In this document: positions 1 to 10,779 of the stretch, in pieces
How positions within the stretch are numbered: position 1 is the first letter of the stretch
How the letters are laid out: each line of letters starts with the position of its first letter
Assembly: GCF_030052815.1 (NCBI RefSeq)
Contig: NC_079509.1
Span: forward strand, 41,534,750 to 41,598,749
DNA length: 64,000 bases
Direction: 5' to 3'
Origin: Hevea brasiliensis
Taxonomy: Eukaryota; Streptophyta; Magnoliopsida; Malpighiales; Euphorbiaceae
Made by a program: the position numbers and the translations under genes
Notes under the pieces: model-generated
Seen by the model: the letters and a program-made list of their open reading frames with translations, nothing else
Told to the model about the DNA's origin: nothing
The model's database searches: none

Positions 1-1237
1 AACATACCTGTGTCATTACCCATCAATAGTATGTCATCCACATATAAGACAAGGAAAGTGATAGCACTGTCACTAACCTTCTTATATACACATGGCTCAT
101 CCTCATTTTTGATAAAACCAAAGGATTTAATGGCTTCATCAAAACGGATGTTCAAACTCCTCGAAGCTTGTTTCAACCCATAAATGGATCGCTTTAGCTT
201 GCATACCTTGGAACCATCTTGGGATTCAAATCCCCTAGGTTGTTCCATGAAAATGTTTTCTTCAATGTATCTATTGAGAAAGCTATTTTGACATCCATCT
301 GCCAAATCTCATAATCATAGTATGCAGCTATTGCTAATAAAATCCTAATTGATTTAAGCATAGCAACAGGCGAGAAAGTCTCCTCATAGTCGATTCCTTG
401 CCTTTGGCGAAACCCTTTCGCTACTAGCCTTGCCTTATAGGTCTTTACCTTTCCATCAGAACCAATTTTCTTCTTGAAAACCCATTTGTTCCCTATAGGT
501 ACAATACCTTCAGGTGGGTCAATAAGATCCCAAACTTGATTCTTATACATGGAATCAATCTCGGATTTCATAGCATCAATCCATTTTGAAGAGTCTATAT
601 CTGATATAACTTCTTCATAGGTAAGTGGATCATCTCCATGATCTACTTCTTCATGAGTAGACAACTCTTGTTCTTCTTCATGAAGAAAACCATATCTCAC
701 TGGTGGGTGAGATACCCTGGTTGTTCTACGAGGAACAGCTGTAGATGTTTCATCAACGGGTATTGGTTGACTAGATGGATCTATATCCATCTGATCTGTT
801 GGTTGGTCAGAATTCTCCAATTCTAACTCTATTTGCATTCCTTTGCCTCCTTCCTGAACAAACTGTTGTTCAAGAAATGTGGCATCTCTACTTATCACAA
901 CCTTTTGTGAAGTAGGCAAATAAAAATAATATCCAAAACTATCTTTTGGATATCCAACAAATCGACCTTTTTCTGATCTGGTCTCCAATTTATCAGTGTT
1001 CAGCTTTTTGATATAAGCTGGACAATCCCAAATCTTAACATGTTTAAGACTTGGTTTTCTTCCATGCCATATCTCATAAAGTGTGGAAGAAACTGATTTT
1101 GATGGAATCCTATTCAGAATATACAAAGCTAATTCTAATGCAAATCCCCAAAAGAAGATTGGCATATCAGTATAGCTCATCATACTACGTACCATATCCA
1201 ATAGGGTACGATTTCTCCTTTCAGATACACCATTCAG
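1..1237 (-). pseudogene. Copia integrase C-terminus and reverse transcriptase (broken, runs off window)
   Basis: Read on the minus strand this continues the integrase (motif NGVSERRNRTLLDMVRSMM), then a linker with TRVSHPPVRYGF, then the RT start (WVFKKKIGSDGKVKTYKARL, LVAKGFRQRQGIDYEETFSP). The frame is open from 1201 to about 280. There the expected DVKTAFLNG-type motif reads MDVKIAF followed by wrong residues, so a small frameshift lies near 270-290. RT continues in another frame to base 1, where the catalytic YVDD box is intact at 33-44. A UAG at 1238-1240 separates this piece from the upstream integrase in the same frame. RNase H would lie beyond the window. Confidence 0.92.
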
Positions 1238-2122
1238 CTATGGCGTTCCTGGAGGAGTCAGCTGAGAAACAATGCCATGCTCTCTCAAGTATTCATCAAA
1301 TTCAGTACTCAAATATTCACCTCCACGATCTGATCGAAGAGCTTTAATATTCTTTCCTGTTTGATTTTCTACGTCAGATTTAAATTCTTTGAACTTTTCA
1401 AAAGATTCATGTTTGTATTTCATCAAATACAAATACCCAAACCTTGATTTATCATCAGTAAAGGTAATAAAATAATGAAAGCCCCCTCTAGCCATTTCTT
1501 TAAATGGACCACATACATCACTATGTATTAGCTCCAAAATATTTTCAGCTCTTAGCCCTTGTCCAACAAAGGGTGATCTAGTCATTTTACCCTGAAGGCA
1601 AGATTCACAAGTTGGAGTAGGCTCAGAGCCCAATGAGGATAGAATCCCTATTTTCTCCAATTTTGTAATCTTATCTTCTGCAACATGACATAACCTTAAG
1701 TGCCAAATATATTTTGAACTTGAGTTGGTTTTCACCATGGCATTGCATTCATTTAGATTGCTACACTCTAGCCAGTGGAAACACTTTCTTACTGGCAATA
1801 GAAACACTTTCTTGTTGGCAATGGAAACACTTTCCTGTTGGCAGTGGAAACACTTTCCTTTGCCTCCATCAGCTTTAGTCTTCCTTTTCTGTTTAGCTAT
1901 TTTCTTGGAAGGACCAGGAATCTGAGGTTTCTTTTTCTTATTTCCCTTCCTCTTGTTGGACTTTCCAGCAGAAGAAGATGTAATCAAAGCAACCTCTTTT
2001 CCTTTATTGCCCGGCATATTCTTTTGGGCAATAACCAGCATGTTGAGTAAACCAGCTAAGGTGCATTCCTGTTTAGTCATATGGAAATTTGTCACAAAAT
2101 TCCCAAAAGACTCAAGAAGGGA
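1238..2122 (-). pseudogene. Copia gag C-terminus, zinc-knuckle remnant and integrase core, protease missing
   Basis: This is the same frame as the upstream gag piece, separated from it by one UAG at 2120-2122. A lysine-rich tract leads to a zinc-knuckle start (KCFHCQQ). The sequence then passes through a short repeat-encoded stretch directly to the GAG-pre-integrase motif (WHLRLCHVAEDKITKL) and the integrase core (HSDVCGPF, FTDDKSRFGYLYLM, LRSDRGGEY). The aspartic protease (a DSG/DTG-containing domain of about 100 residues) that normally lies between knuckle and integrase is absent. Ends at UAG 1238-1240, where the family usually has a Gln codon. Non-functional as a polyprotein. Confidence 0.9.
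1776..1858 (-). repeat. 23-bp tandem repeat, about 3.6 copies, inside the copia coding frame
   Basis: Three full units (1776-1798, 1799-1821, 1822-1844) and a 14-bp partial unit, differing at a few bases, each built around GGAAACACTTTC. Each unit encodes part of the zinc-knuckle stretch, so KCFHC-like residues recur in shifted frames. Three units make 69 bp, a multiple of three, which keeps the downstream integrase in frame. The array sits where the protease should be. Confidence 0.88.
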
Positions 2123-2623
2123 CTAAAGGATCAAATCCGTCTGTAGTTGGAAATCCATGTTGAAATCAAGATGTTCCAACTGCTCAATCAGCCGAATCAT
2201 CTTGTGGACATGATCCCCAACATTCTGTCCCTCAGACATCCTCATACGGAATAGCTGTCTAGATATCTCATACCTAGCATTCCTGTTATGCTCACCATAC
2301 AACTCTTGTAGGTGAAGGAGGATCTCACTCGCACTCTGCATGTTCTCATGTTGCTTCTGTAACTCATTACTCATGGAAGCAAGCATGTAACACTTAGCTC
2401 TCATATCATGCTCCTTCCACTTGTCCAAAGTATCATGTTCCTCTTGTGTGGCCTCTGGAGGTAAGGGACCAGGAACATTTGAATCTAGAACATATCCTAT
2501 ATGTTCAAGGTTCAGGACAAGTTTCAAATTTCTTAGCCAATCAGAAAGATTAGGTCCTGTCAACCTATTACGATCAAGTATGCTTGCAAGGATATTGGAT
2601 GGTGGTGGTTGTTCTGTGCTCAT
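2123..2623 (-). pseudogene. Copia gag N-terminal part (UBN2-like)
   Basis: The ATG at 2621-2623 starts a 166-residue open stretch beginning MSTEQPPPSNILASILDRN. Motifs of the copia gag-polypeptide family are visible: LTGPNLSDWLRNLKLVLN, LDKWKEHDMRAKCYMLASM, LLHLQELYGEHNRNARYEIS, RMRMSEGQNVGDHVHKM. It ends at UAG 2120-2122; the frame continues beyond into SLLESFGNF, so the stop is a single nonsense mutation rather than the natural end. Gag would form the virus-like particle around the element RNA. Confidence 0.9.
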
Positions 2624-4393
2624 TATTATCAGAAAATTAATTGCAGAAAATAACCAGATTAATTAGTAAATGTATCATGTAATTAACCAAAATGATTATG
2701 GTCTTTTAATCAAAATGGTCCTCCCACTAACTTAGCGAATCCTACACTTCCAAAGTAGAAAACGGAAATCCTAGTTGGATGGATTTCTAGTGGGTGATTG
2801 AATTCTTATAATTCTATTGATCATCCTCAGGTACATCCATTATTGGAATTACAATAAACTATAAGTGAGCAACTCCTTGCCCATCACATCTCATGTGAGG
2901 TTCAATCCTTTACCTAGCCCCTAATGCTCAAAATCTCAGGTACATCCATTATTGACTTATCTTGCATTAGTTAAGTTGATCCCATTGAGCCAGTAATTAT
3001 GCAAATAATTTTAATGTCCTCAGGTACATCCAATATTGGCCACCAAACCATTTACATATTTACAACATCTCATGCTTAACAATTATTCTTAAGAAAATCT
3101 CTTAAATTAATTGCATCTCATGCAACTATTTAAAATTTCTTAAAATAATTGCCCCAATGGAGGGCCTATGTTATAATTACTTTAATTATAGCATTTCCAA
3201 CTTAATCATTTGTTTGGAAGATTTATGGTCATTCTAATTACTATTAAGGTCTCACTTTGCACATTATCCATTTAGCATGCATATATCATATAATTGCATA
3301 CATTCCCATACATCTCATGCATTCATGGATAAGCAGTAAATATGGTATGATCATGGACTTTCTAAGGGATTCAATTCTAAGCCACCAAGAATTGAATCAG
3401 GGCATTCCTAGGTGCATTTCATTCATTCATTTTACAAGAGTTGCTGAAGGAGTACATAATCAACACTTGATCTTGAATTCCTCCCACTGGTCTCACCAAT
3501 GCTCTTGACCTCCTTGAACTTCTTGCAATCCAATATTATATAGTAATCCTTGGCATACCAAGGCAAATTTACAAGAACTTAAATAAATGAAATTACAACC
3601 CAAAAAATATTACAAACTTAATAATACATGCCCAAAATAAATTAAAATAAATTAATTAATTTACAATCCCAAAGAAACATAAAAGAAATAAATCCAATCA
3701 CATTGGTCTTTTATAGTCCATGATCATCCATCATGCATATCACTATTTAACAATTAAATAAAACATACATACTTAAATTAAATTGAATATCTCATATTCA
3801 ACTTAAAAATCCAAATTTGAATATGATTCAAATAAATTTAAAAATTCAGATTTGAATCTCATTCAAACAAATTTAAAAATTCAGATTTGAATCACATTCA
3901 AACAACTTCAAAAATTCAGATTTGAATCACATTCAAACATTTTTTAAAAAATCAGATTTGAATCACATTCAAATATTTTTTAAAAAATCAAATCTGAATT
4001 TTATTGAATCAATTTTAAAAAATCAGATTTAAATATGATTCAAACAACTTTAAAAATTCAGATTTGAATCACATTCAAACAACTTTTAAAATTCAGATTT
4101 GAATCATATTCAAACAATTTTTTAAAATTCTGATTTGAATCATAATTTAATTGTGTGATTAAAACAACTAATTAAACACGTTAATTAGTCAAAGAATAGG
4201 CCTTAGATCATACAACAATTACAGAATTAAAAGCCAAACCTTGAACCACCCATGGAACCATTGTTGCCGCCACCAATGGTGGCTTCACCATGTGTGCCGC
4301 CACACCTCTTGATCCAACCAGCAATGGATCAATCATCTCATGATCAAATCACACAATTAAATTATATAATAAACAATCTAAATGGCAAATAGT
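2624..4393 (-). other. Untranslated leader of copia element I
   Basis: About 1.77 kb between PBS and gag start, with no coding support. It contains three copies of CTCAGGTACATCCATTATTG or close variants (2825-2846, 2935-2954, 3018-3039), spaced about 80-110 bp apart, and a long AT-rich dyad repeat array (separate entry). Small open stretches here show no protein-family signal. Confidence 0.7.
3787..4145. repeat. Tandem array of about 36-40-bp units with an internal dyad
   Basis: About nine imperfect units of the form AAAATTCAGATTTGAATCAC followed by ATTCAAACAA. Each unit holds the dyad TTTGAATnnnATTCAAA, so every unit can pair with itself or with its neighbours. One unit near 3985-4015 is partly inverted (AAATCTGAATTTTATTGAAT). 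The array lies in the element leader between PBS and gag. Confidence 0.85.
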
Positions 4394-4405
4394 GGCTCGA
4401 TACCA
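4394..4405 (-). promoter_or_regulatory. Primer-binding site of copia element I
   Basis: The minus strand reads TGGTATCGAGCC two bases after the LTR end. This is close to the initiator-Met tRNA complement (TGGTATCAGAGC) used by most plant copia elements. Its position fixes the LTR 3' boundary and the element orientation. Confidence 0.82.
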
Positions 4406-4407
4406 AT

Positions 4408-6485
4408 TGAAGGCAGGCGTGAAAAACACAAGTTTATACCATTGAATTCAAAATTTTCACCTAGGGTCACATGCATCATGCAAGATTTATTTTTATCTAT
4501 TTGATTTCAATGATAAACAATATATTAAAACTCTTTTAATATGTTTTTGGATCTGTATTTGCCATTTAAGATTTTAAAATTAATCAGATTAATTTTAGAA
4601 CCCTAGATTAAATCAAGAACGATTACACTAACCTCTTGATGCCTTTGCGGTGTATGCGCCTTTGAGATTCGTATTCAGGACACCAGATGTTGTCCCTCTA
4701 GCTTGTCCACACCAAGAACACCTATGGCAGCCCTTGAAAAGCTTCTAAAGCTTTTTCTATTAATTAGAAATTCAAGTTCTCCCTTTTAAGAGATTAGAGA
4801 TGTAAACAGGACACTAGAAACAATTTCTAGCGTTCTTGATTCAAGAGATTGATGGCTAATCTCTTTGAATTGATGAGAGATGAAGAAGAATAGATGAAAA
4901 CTCTCAGAGTGGCGTGACAAAGGAGAGGAGAGGCTGCTGGTTATTTTTTCTTTTCATAACCACACTTAAATAGCTAGGTTAACACATTAAACCCTTGCCA
5001 CATGTCACCCTTTGATTAGCTCTAGGTTTAAGTGCCAAGTGTCAAACCTATATTTAATCTTGATTTTAATCATCTTACATGATTAAAAAACATTTGGCAA
5101 GCTTATGTGTAATCCCATGTGTCACCATCTCATGGTGCCACGTGTCTGTAATGAAATGATCAAAATGCCCCTGTGTCTTAATTTTGAGTTCTCAATCCAA
5201 AATAATTATTTTTCTTCTTCTAATTAATTTATATCAAATACAAATTAATTAATTAATCTCTATTAATTAATTTCTCATTAATTAAATTCATATTTAAACA
5301 CTTTAAATATAAATTTAACTTATATTATACATCCAATAATCTAGATTTGGTTTCAAGTCATGCTAGGGACTTTGCAATCTAATTGCAAACCAAACCTATT
5401 TAATTAATCAATTAAACTCTTTAATTAATTAATTAAATCATATTTAATTAGGTGATAACTTGTGTATGTGTGTGACTTACTAGGCTCATCACTAATTGGC
5501 AATGAGACATGATATCAACTCTTAATATCATCAGAACTCTTTCTTACCATAAATGATTTCTCTAAATCATTTTATGAACCTCATAGACCATGGTTAACAC
5601 CTAGCATAGCATGCCATGGCCACCCAATTAGTAATAAGGTTTACCTTAAATGAACCTATAATCATATGTTACCATGCACTAGAATCTCTCATTACAAAAT
5701 CCCAACTCAAGCTAGAGTCATGGTTTATGTCAAACTCCATTTGCTATGAATATTATGTTCTCTTTTAATTCCAGTTCTTGATTAAAAGATTTTCTCATCG
5801 AAACTCTTTTACGAATAAATCTATCTGTCTGGCAGAACTTGAAACATCAAGAACAATTAAATGAACATAGGATTTTATCTCTATTTACTTAGAGGAACAG
5901 ATTCCATCTTGATCAACACCTACCTCCATATATAACTAGTAGGAGCCAACACATGCCCATATACCCATACATAGTACAAGTATGAAAGCAGTATCAAACT
6001 CAAACTACCTATATACAAGATAACTGTACTATCTCAGGTCTAAAGATTATATACACTGATATGATTTATAACAAAACATTGACAAGAGTAAACTCCATGT
6101 GCTTGTCATAAGTGTCACTGGTTCGGCCTACTTATCATTTATAAGTGCCTATCATGTTTGTTATATGGCATGAGACTCACCATTCCATCTTATTTATATC
6201 TCATATAAATAACTTGGGAACAACATGAATACAATCTTTCTGGATAAGTCATGTCCTTATTATGAAGTATCCTCGATTATGAACCTATTTATGATACTTC
6301 GTGCTAGAAATATTGTCACTCATATTCTTAACAACTTAAGAATAATATTTCTAACAAAATATCAATGGACCTTTTCTATTACACATAAATATATTATGTA
6401 AACGGAAAAGTGGAAATGCCTTTTATTAATAAAAATATGTACAAGATACATACTAAATGATATGCTCTAGGGCATACTACTAACA
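4408..6485 (-). repeat. 5' LTR of copia element I
   Basis: On the minus strand the LTR starts TGTTAGTAGTATGCCCTAGA (plus coordinate 6485) and ends GCCTGCCTTCA next to the PBS (4408), 2078 bp with TG...CA ends. A TATA-like CTATTTAAG lies at 4965-4973, about 560 bp before the 3' end, implying U3 of about 1.5 kb. No open frame of interest. The partner LTR is outside the window. Confidence 0.85.
4965..4973 (-). promoter_or_regulatory. TATA-like box of the copia LTR
   Basis: CTATTTAAG on the minus strand, in the one stretch of the LTR that has promoter-like composition, followed downstream by a purine-rich leader. Assigned by position and motif only. Confidence 0.45.
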
Positions 6486-8835
6486 AGATGGTGGAGTCAT
6501 AATGGTCTCACTTAAGTACCACCTCTTTAGATAGCATTTCCTAGACATGCACTTCATATAATCCTAATAGAATCAAACCACTGGTAAGTACCATCTTCCA
6601 ATAATGCTACCATGATACTAAGAATTTATGTCATGAAGGCATACATAGACAGGAGTTACCATCCAGATAATAACTGGGACATATTCAGTGTTTCTTTCGA
6701 GGGTCATGGATGGCAACTTACTCCTTGCAGAGTTTCCATAACCGTCATTACCATAGCCCAATGTCTAGGTTCGAGATAGTGGGTATGTAAAGGGAAGGTA
6801 TTAGGCACCCCTTACGCCTACTTTAACCTTGTTAATTTGAGTGTCACTCTTCTACTAATGTTTTTAGAAGTCTTGTTTATTATTTCTCTATTAAACTTTA
6901 TCCTAAAAATGTAATTCTAATCCTACACACGTAAATAATTCATAAAAGGGTTGTTGTTTACAAACAGTTTTCATGTACAAGTAATTCCTATCTATGGGGT
7001 TGCTAATTACTTAAATGATATTTATCGAATGACTAAAATTAATTTATTATTGAGAATTTAATTTATAAACAAATTCAATTTCAAATAACCCTAAGTTTCT
7101 ATTTAACATAATTAATTAATTTTTTACCAAGTTACTCTAAGGATAATTAAACTAAATTAATTATGTACATGTGTAATTTATTCTTATATAACATAAGGCC
7201 TAAACAATCACAACCTAATAAATATTTCTAACATGTAAATTTATTTTATAATTACCAAGTATTAAATTAAATTTATTTTACATACCAAGGTTAGTTTAAT
7301 TTACAAATAAGATTAATTTTAATTTACCAATTATTTATTTAAATTAATTACATACAAAAATTAGTTAAATTAAAAATAAAGTTAATTTTAATTTACTAAA
7401 TAAAAATTTTATTATTACTATATTTTCATGTCAATAATTATTTTAGGAATTTAGCGCTACTTGTTGATAATTGCAATTGCAATTGTCATTGGGGCAAGCT
7501 ACCCTTAAAAAAGGCCATTTTCTTCTAATATGGCAATGATATCCCTGGCTTACTCACGTTTAGCTCCACGTAAATACTCTATTTGACACTTATCTTAGGA
7601 CTACTTACCAATTTTATTTTTAATAGAAAAAAAAAAGAAAACTTAAAGAAAATAAAGAAGGTAAAGAAAATAAGAAAATACTAATAAAAATTTACATTGA
7701 ATTCCAACTCTAGTATCCTAAAGGGTTAATATTTCTAATTAGTTACAACTACTTAAGAGTCCAGGTCTTCTAACATATCCAAATACTTCATAATACTTAC
7801 TAAATTAAAAAAAACATAGAAAAATAGACCAAATATCAATTAAAACCCAAGAAATCACAAGAACATGTATAAACATACAATTTTCAAATTCTAGCATATT
7901 GATAGTAGCAAGAAATCTGATTTTAAAAAATAGTTAGATATGCCTAAAAATAATAAAAAAATTATAGAAGATAACTAAAACATCATACAAGATCATAAAG
8001 TTTATAGACCAAATAAAATCCTATTTGAATGGTCTACACAAATCATAACTTTTTCTAGTAGTAGAATCGCACTACTTTTTTGTAAAATTTATAACTCATC
8101 AACCACAATAGATATAAATGCGAAACCAATTGGAAAATATTCATAAGATTCTTAAATTAATTTTGGACACAAGATTCGCACAAAAATATTAATAAACAAG
8201 GGAGATATGGGCTTTAAAATTCGGGCATGCAGCAAATCGGGTTTTACAGGAACTCTAACTTCAAATAGCCATAACTTACAAAATACAAAAGCTTTTTCAG
8301 TGATTCTTAAGCCTAAAATTAATAAAATTTCTTGGAAAATATGAATATAATTTTTTTAAAAATTTTACAGATTCATAAGATAACAGAAAGTAATAAAAAC
8401 ATGAAAGACAACTAAATATGTGCAGAGTTATGTATCCCCTTAAATTAAACATTATTACATGATTCACATGAACATGCAAGATAAATTAAAAAACAAAGAA
8501 TATAAAATTAAATATTACGTGATATAGATCTTAAAAAGAAAATAATAAAAACCAACATTCCAGAAATATTGTGAGAAAATCTTCTTGAAGAAAAGAAAAG
8601 AAATGAGAAAGAACTAAAAGAGTTTCTGAATATCTCTAAATTTTCTATAGCTCTAAGATATCTCTAAATAGTCCTGAATATTTCTAAATCTTTCCTTTTT
8701 TTTTTCTTTTTCTTTCCCCTATTTTCTTCTTCCTCCTTTTTTGTTTTCTTTCTTTTTTTTTCCTCCTCTTTTCTTCTACTTTTTTTTTCTTTTTTTCTTT
8801 TTTCTTCACTCCTCTTTCTCTCTATCCCAATAGGG

Positions 8836-8844
8836 TATTTATAG
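8836..8844 (-). promoter_or_regulatory. TATA-like box of the H remnant
   Basis: The minus strand reads CTATAAATA within AACCCTATAAATACCC, closely matching the TATA context in the LTRs of element C (CCCTATAAATACCTGC). Downstream on the minus strand comes a purine-rich stretch of about 140 bp, as often seen just after the start site in such LTRs. Confidence 0.45.
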
Positions 8845-9148
8845 GGTTTTGGAAGAGAGGTGTGATAGAGTTTGGAGTCCTAGAGTGATAAGATTCAGAT
8901 AACTTAAATAACTGGAATTGGAAAATTTAGGTGAGACTGGGGTATGGGTGAGGTGTTTCAACCAATAGGAAGAGAGAAAAAGGGGGCGGTACTAATAGGA
9001 AGTGAGGAAGAGAGTGGGGCTAAGTGAGAGAGAGAGAGTTTGTATGGGAGAGGAAGAGAGAAAAAGATATTTTGTTATTTTAATTTGTGGAAAATAAATT
9101 AAATGGGTTCTATTTAAATTTCCTAACAAGGCTTTCTTAGACCCATGA

Positions 9149-9299
9149 TGTAACACCCTAGGCAAATCCCACATCGGTAAAACACGGGAGAGATACTGGG
9201 TTTATAAGTTGGCGGTTCGTAACTCCTAGTGACGCGTTTTAAAACCGTGAGGGCTTCGGCCCAGAGCGGACAATATCACTAGTGGGCCGGGCCATTACA
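9149..9299 (+). repeat. TRIM LTR-a (inverted copy)
   Basis: 151 bp, TGTAACACCCTAGG to GGGCCATTACA. Reverse complement of LTR-b and LTR-c with scattered substitutions. Confidence 0.88.
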
Positions 9300-9357
9300 T
9301 TTGTGGTATCAGAGCCGCTCCGCGTGCAACCTTGAACGATGGTGGGGCAAACCAAAT

Positions 9358-9507
9358 GTAATGGCCTGGCTTACTAGTGATATTGTCCGCTCTGGGCCGA
9401 AGCCCTCACGGTTTTAAAACGTGTCACTAGGGGTTACGAACCGCCAACTTATAAACCCAGCATCTCTCCCGTGTTTTGCCGATGTGGGATTTGCCTAGGG
9501 TGTTACA
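9358..9507 (-). repeat. TRIM LTR-b (3' LTR of the minus-strand unit)
   Basis: 150 bp, plus strand TGTAATGGCCTGGC to CTAGGGTGTTACA. Followed by ATCCACCCCCCTTATGGGAC, which read on the minus strand is a purine-rich PPT-like end. Confidence 0.88.
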
Positions 9508-9597
9508 ATCCACCCCCCTTATGGGACTCAGCGTCCTCGCTGAGGTTTGCCCCACCATCATTCAAGGTTGCACGCGGAGCGGCTCTGATACCACAAA

Positions 9598-9748
9598 TAT
9601 AATGGCCCGGCCCACTAGTGATATTGTCCGCTCTGAGCCATAGCCCTCACGGTTTTAAAACGCGTCACTAGGGGTTACGAACCACCAACTTATAAACCTA
9701 GCATCTCTCCCATGTTTTGTCGATGTGGGATTTGCCTAAGGTGTTACA
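9598..9748 (-). repeat. TRIM LTR-c (5' LTR of the minus-strand unit)
   Basis: 151 bp; its left end has TA where TG is expected (TATAATGGCCCGG), a simple transition. Right end GGTGTTACA, then TSD CATGA. Confidence 0.87.
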
Positions 9749-10017
9749 CATGAGGCCCAATTAAACTTTATTAGGTCCATTTAAGAACTACTCATATTAA
9801 ATTTAAATAAAACAAAATTTTATTTAAATTTAATTAAATTAATTTTCTAAAAAATATATTGTTATTATTATTATTTTTTTCAAGATCATACCACAAAATT
9901 AATAATTCAGCTCCATATCTCCAATTATATCTTACACTCATGCAATTTTTTTCATCATCGGGTTCCCCACGGCCTCAATGCACATACTCATAATAAATCA
10001 CAAAATAAGAGTTTACA

Positions 10018-10779
10018 GTAAAGAAAGATCTACATATGGTTTTTATCAATTTGGAGAAGGCTTATGATAGTGTTCCAAGAAATATCTTATAAAGAGTGTT
10101 AGAACAAAAGAGAGTATCTATTAGGTACATAAAAGTATTGACAGATATATATGAAGGAGCAACTACTATTGTGCGCACTGTGGGAGAAAACACAAGAGAT
10201 TTTCCTATCTCAGTTGGATTACATCAAGGTTCAGCTATGAGCCCCTATCTTTTTATATTAGTTCTAGATGAATTGATGAAATATATACAAGAGAGTATCC
10301 CTAAGTGCATGATGTTTGCGGATGATATAGTTCTGATAGATGAGTCGCGAGAAGGAGTTAATAGAAAGCTAGAGCTTTAAAGAAGTACTATAAAGTCAAA
10401 GGGCTTTAGGTTAAATAGAATAAAAAGAGAATACATGCATTACAAGTTCAGTGAAAACCAAATTAGTAATAGGAAAGAAGTTAATTTGGATGGAGTGGTA
10501 TTACCCCAAAGTAATCACTTTAAATATCTCAGCTCAATCCTTCAAGTAAATAGAGGATGTGAGGAGGATGTTAGTCATAGGATTAAAGCCAGATGATTGA
10601 AGTGGAGACGTGTCACCATAGTTTTATATGATCGCAAGATTCCCAATAAGTTAAAAGGAAAATTTTATCATACAACCATACAATCGGCCATGTTATGTGG
10701 TAGTGAGTGTTGGGCAATAAAGGAGCCATATGTGTCTAAGATGAGAGTTGCAGAGATGAGAATCTTAAGGTGGATGAGT
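10018..10779 (+). pseudogene. LINE (non-LTR) reverse transcriptase, 5'-truncated fragment
   Basis: Plus-strand reading gives KKDLHMVFINLEKAYDSVPR, then RT motifs LHQGSAMSPYLFILVLDELM and the catalytic FADDIVLID (about 10315-10341). A connection segment follows, then WRRVTIVLYDRKIPNKLKGK and GSECWAIKEPYVSKMRVAEM up to LRWMS. In-frame stops occur near 10090, 10378 and 10593. The sequence breaks at 10779 where chromovirus A is inserted and resumes at 47231. This is the plant L1-like family whose 3' end encodes RWFGHVKRR. The start near 10018 is where family similarity begins, so the copy is 5'-truncated, as is usual for LINEs. Confidence 0.9.

Larger units (their letters stand above)
1..6485 (-). 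mobile_element. Copia-type LTR retrotransposon, 5' portion (element I)
   Basis: The minus strand reads, from high to low coordinate: LTR (4408-6485), primer-binding site, about 1.77 kb of untranslated leader, gag, zinc knuckle, integrase, then reverse transcriptase running off the window at base 1. The order integrase before RT is diagnostic of Ty1/copia. The 3' LTR lies outside the window, so neither LTR divergence nor a target-site duplication can be checked; the right flank starts AGATG. The reading frame is broken by two UAG codons, a frameshift and loss of the protease, so this copy is not autonomous. Confidence 0.93.
9149..9748 (-). mobile_element. TRIM retrotransposon composite: three LTRs, one inverted, within one TSD
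   Basis: Plus-strand order: LTR-a in plus orientation (9149-9299); 58 bp of internal sequence with PBS TGGTATCAGAGCC (9300-9357); LTR-b in minus orientation (9358-9507); a full 90-bp internal region in minus orientation (9508-9597, PBS complement GGCTCTGATACCA); LTR-c in minus orientation (9598-9748). The right-hand 391 bp is a normal minus-strand TRIM. The left 209 bp is an extra inverted copy of the LTR-PBS end. CATGA flanks the whole unit (9144-9148 and 9749-9753), so it appears to have entered the genome as one piece. No coding capacity; TRIMs depend on enzymes from other elements. Confidence 0.88.
6486..10017 (-). other. Non-coding remnant, probable decayed Tat/Ogre-type LTR (element H)
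   Basis: No coding support; long AT-rich tracts and a pyrimidine-rich tract at 8690-8830. Two landmarks suggest a minus-strand LTR: CTATAAATACCC (TATA at 8836-8844) and the block GGGAAGGTATTAGGCACCCC at 6793-6812. A near-identical block occurs close to the U5 end of element C (about 21788 and 39687). Between them lies AT-rich R/U5-like sequence. Ends are not defined: the left side is cut by the copia insertion at 6485 and the right side by the LINE near 10018. A TRIM composite interrupts it at 9149-9748. Confidence 0.4.

Noticed and set aside
9149..9748. Cassandra-type TRIM (5S-rRNA promoter in the LTR)
   Set aside because: No 5S rRNA-like internal promoter in these LTRs; the initiator-Met PBS and the CCGATGTGGGATTTGCC motif indicate a different TRIM family.
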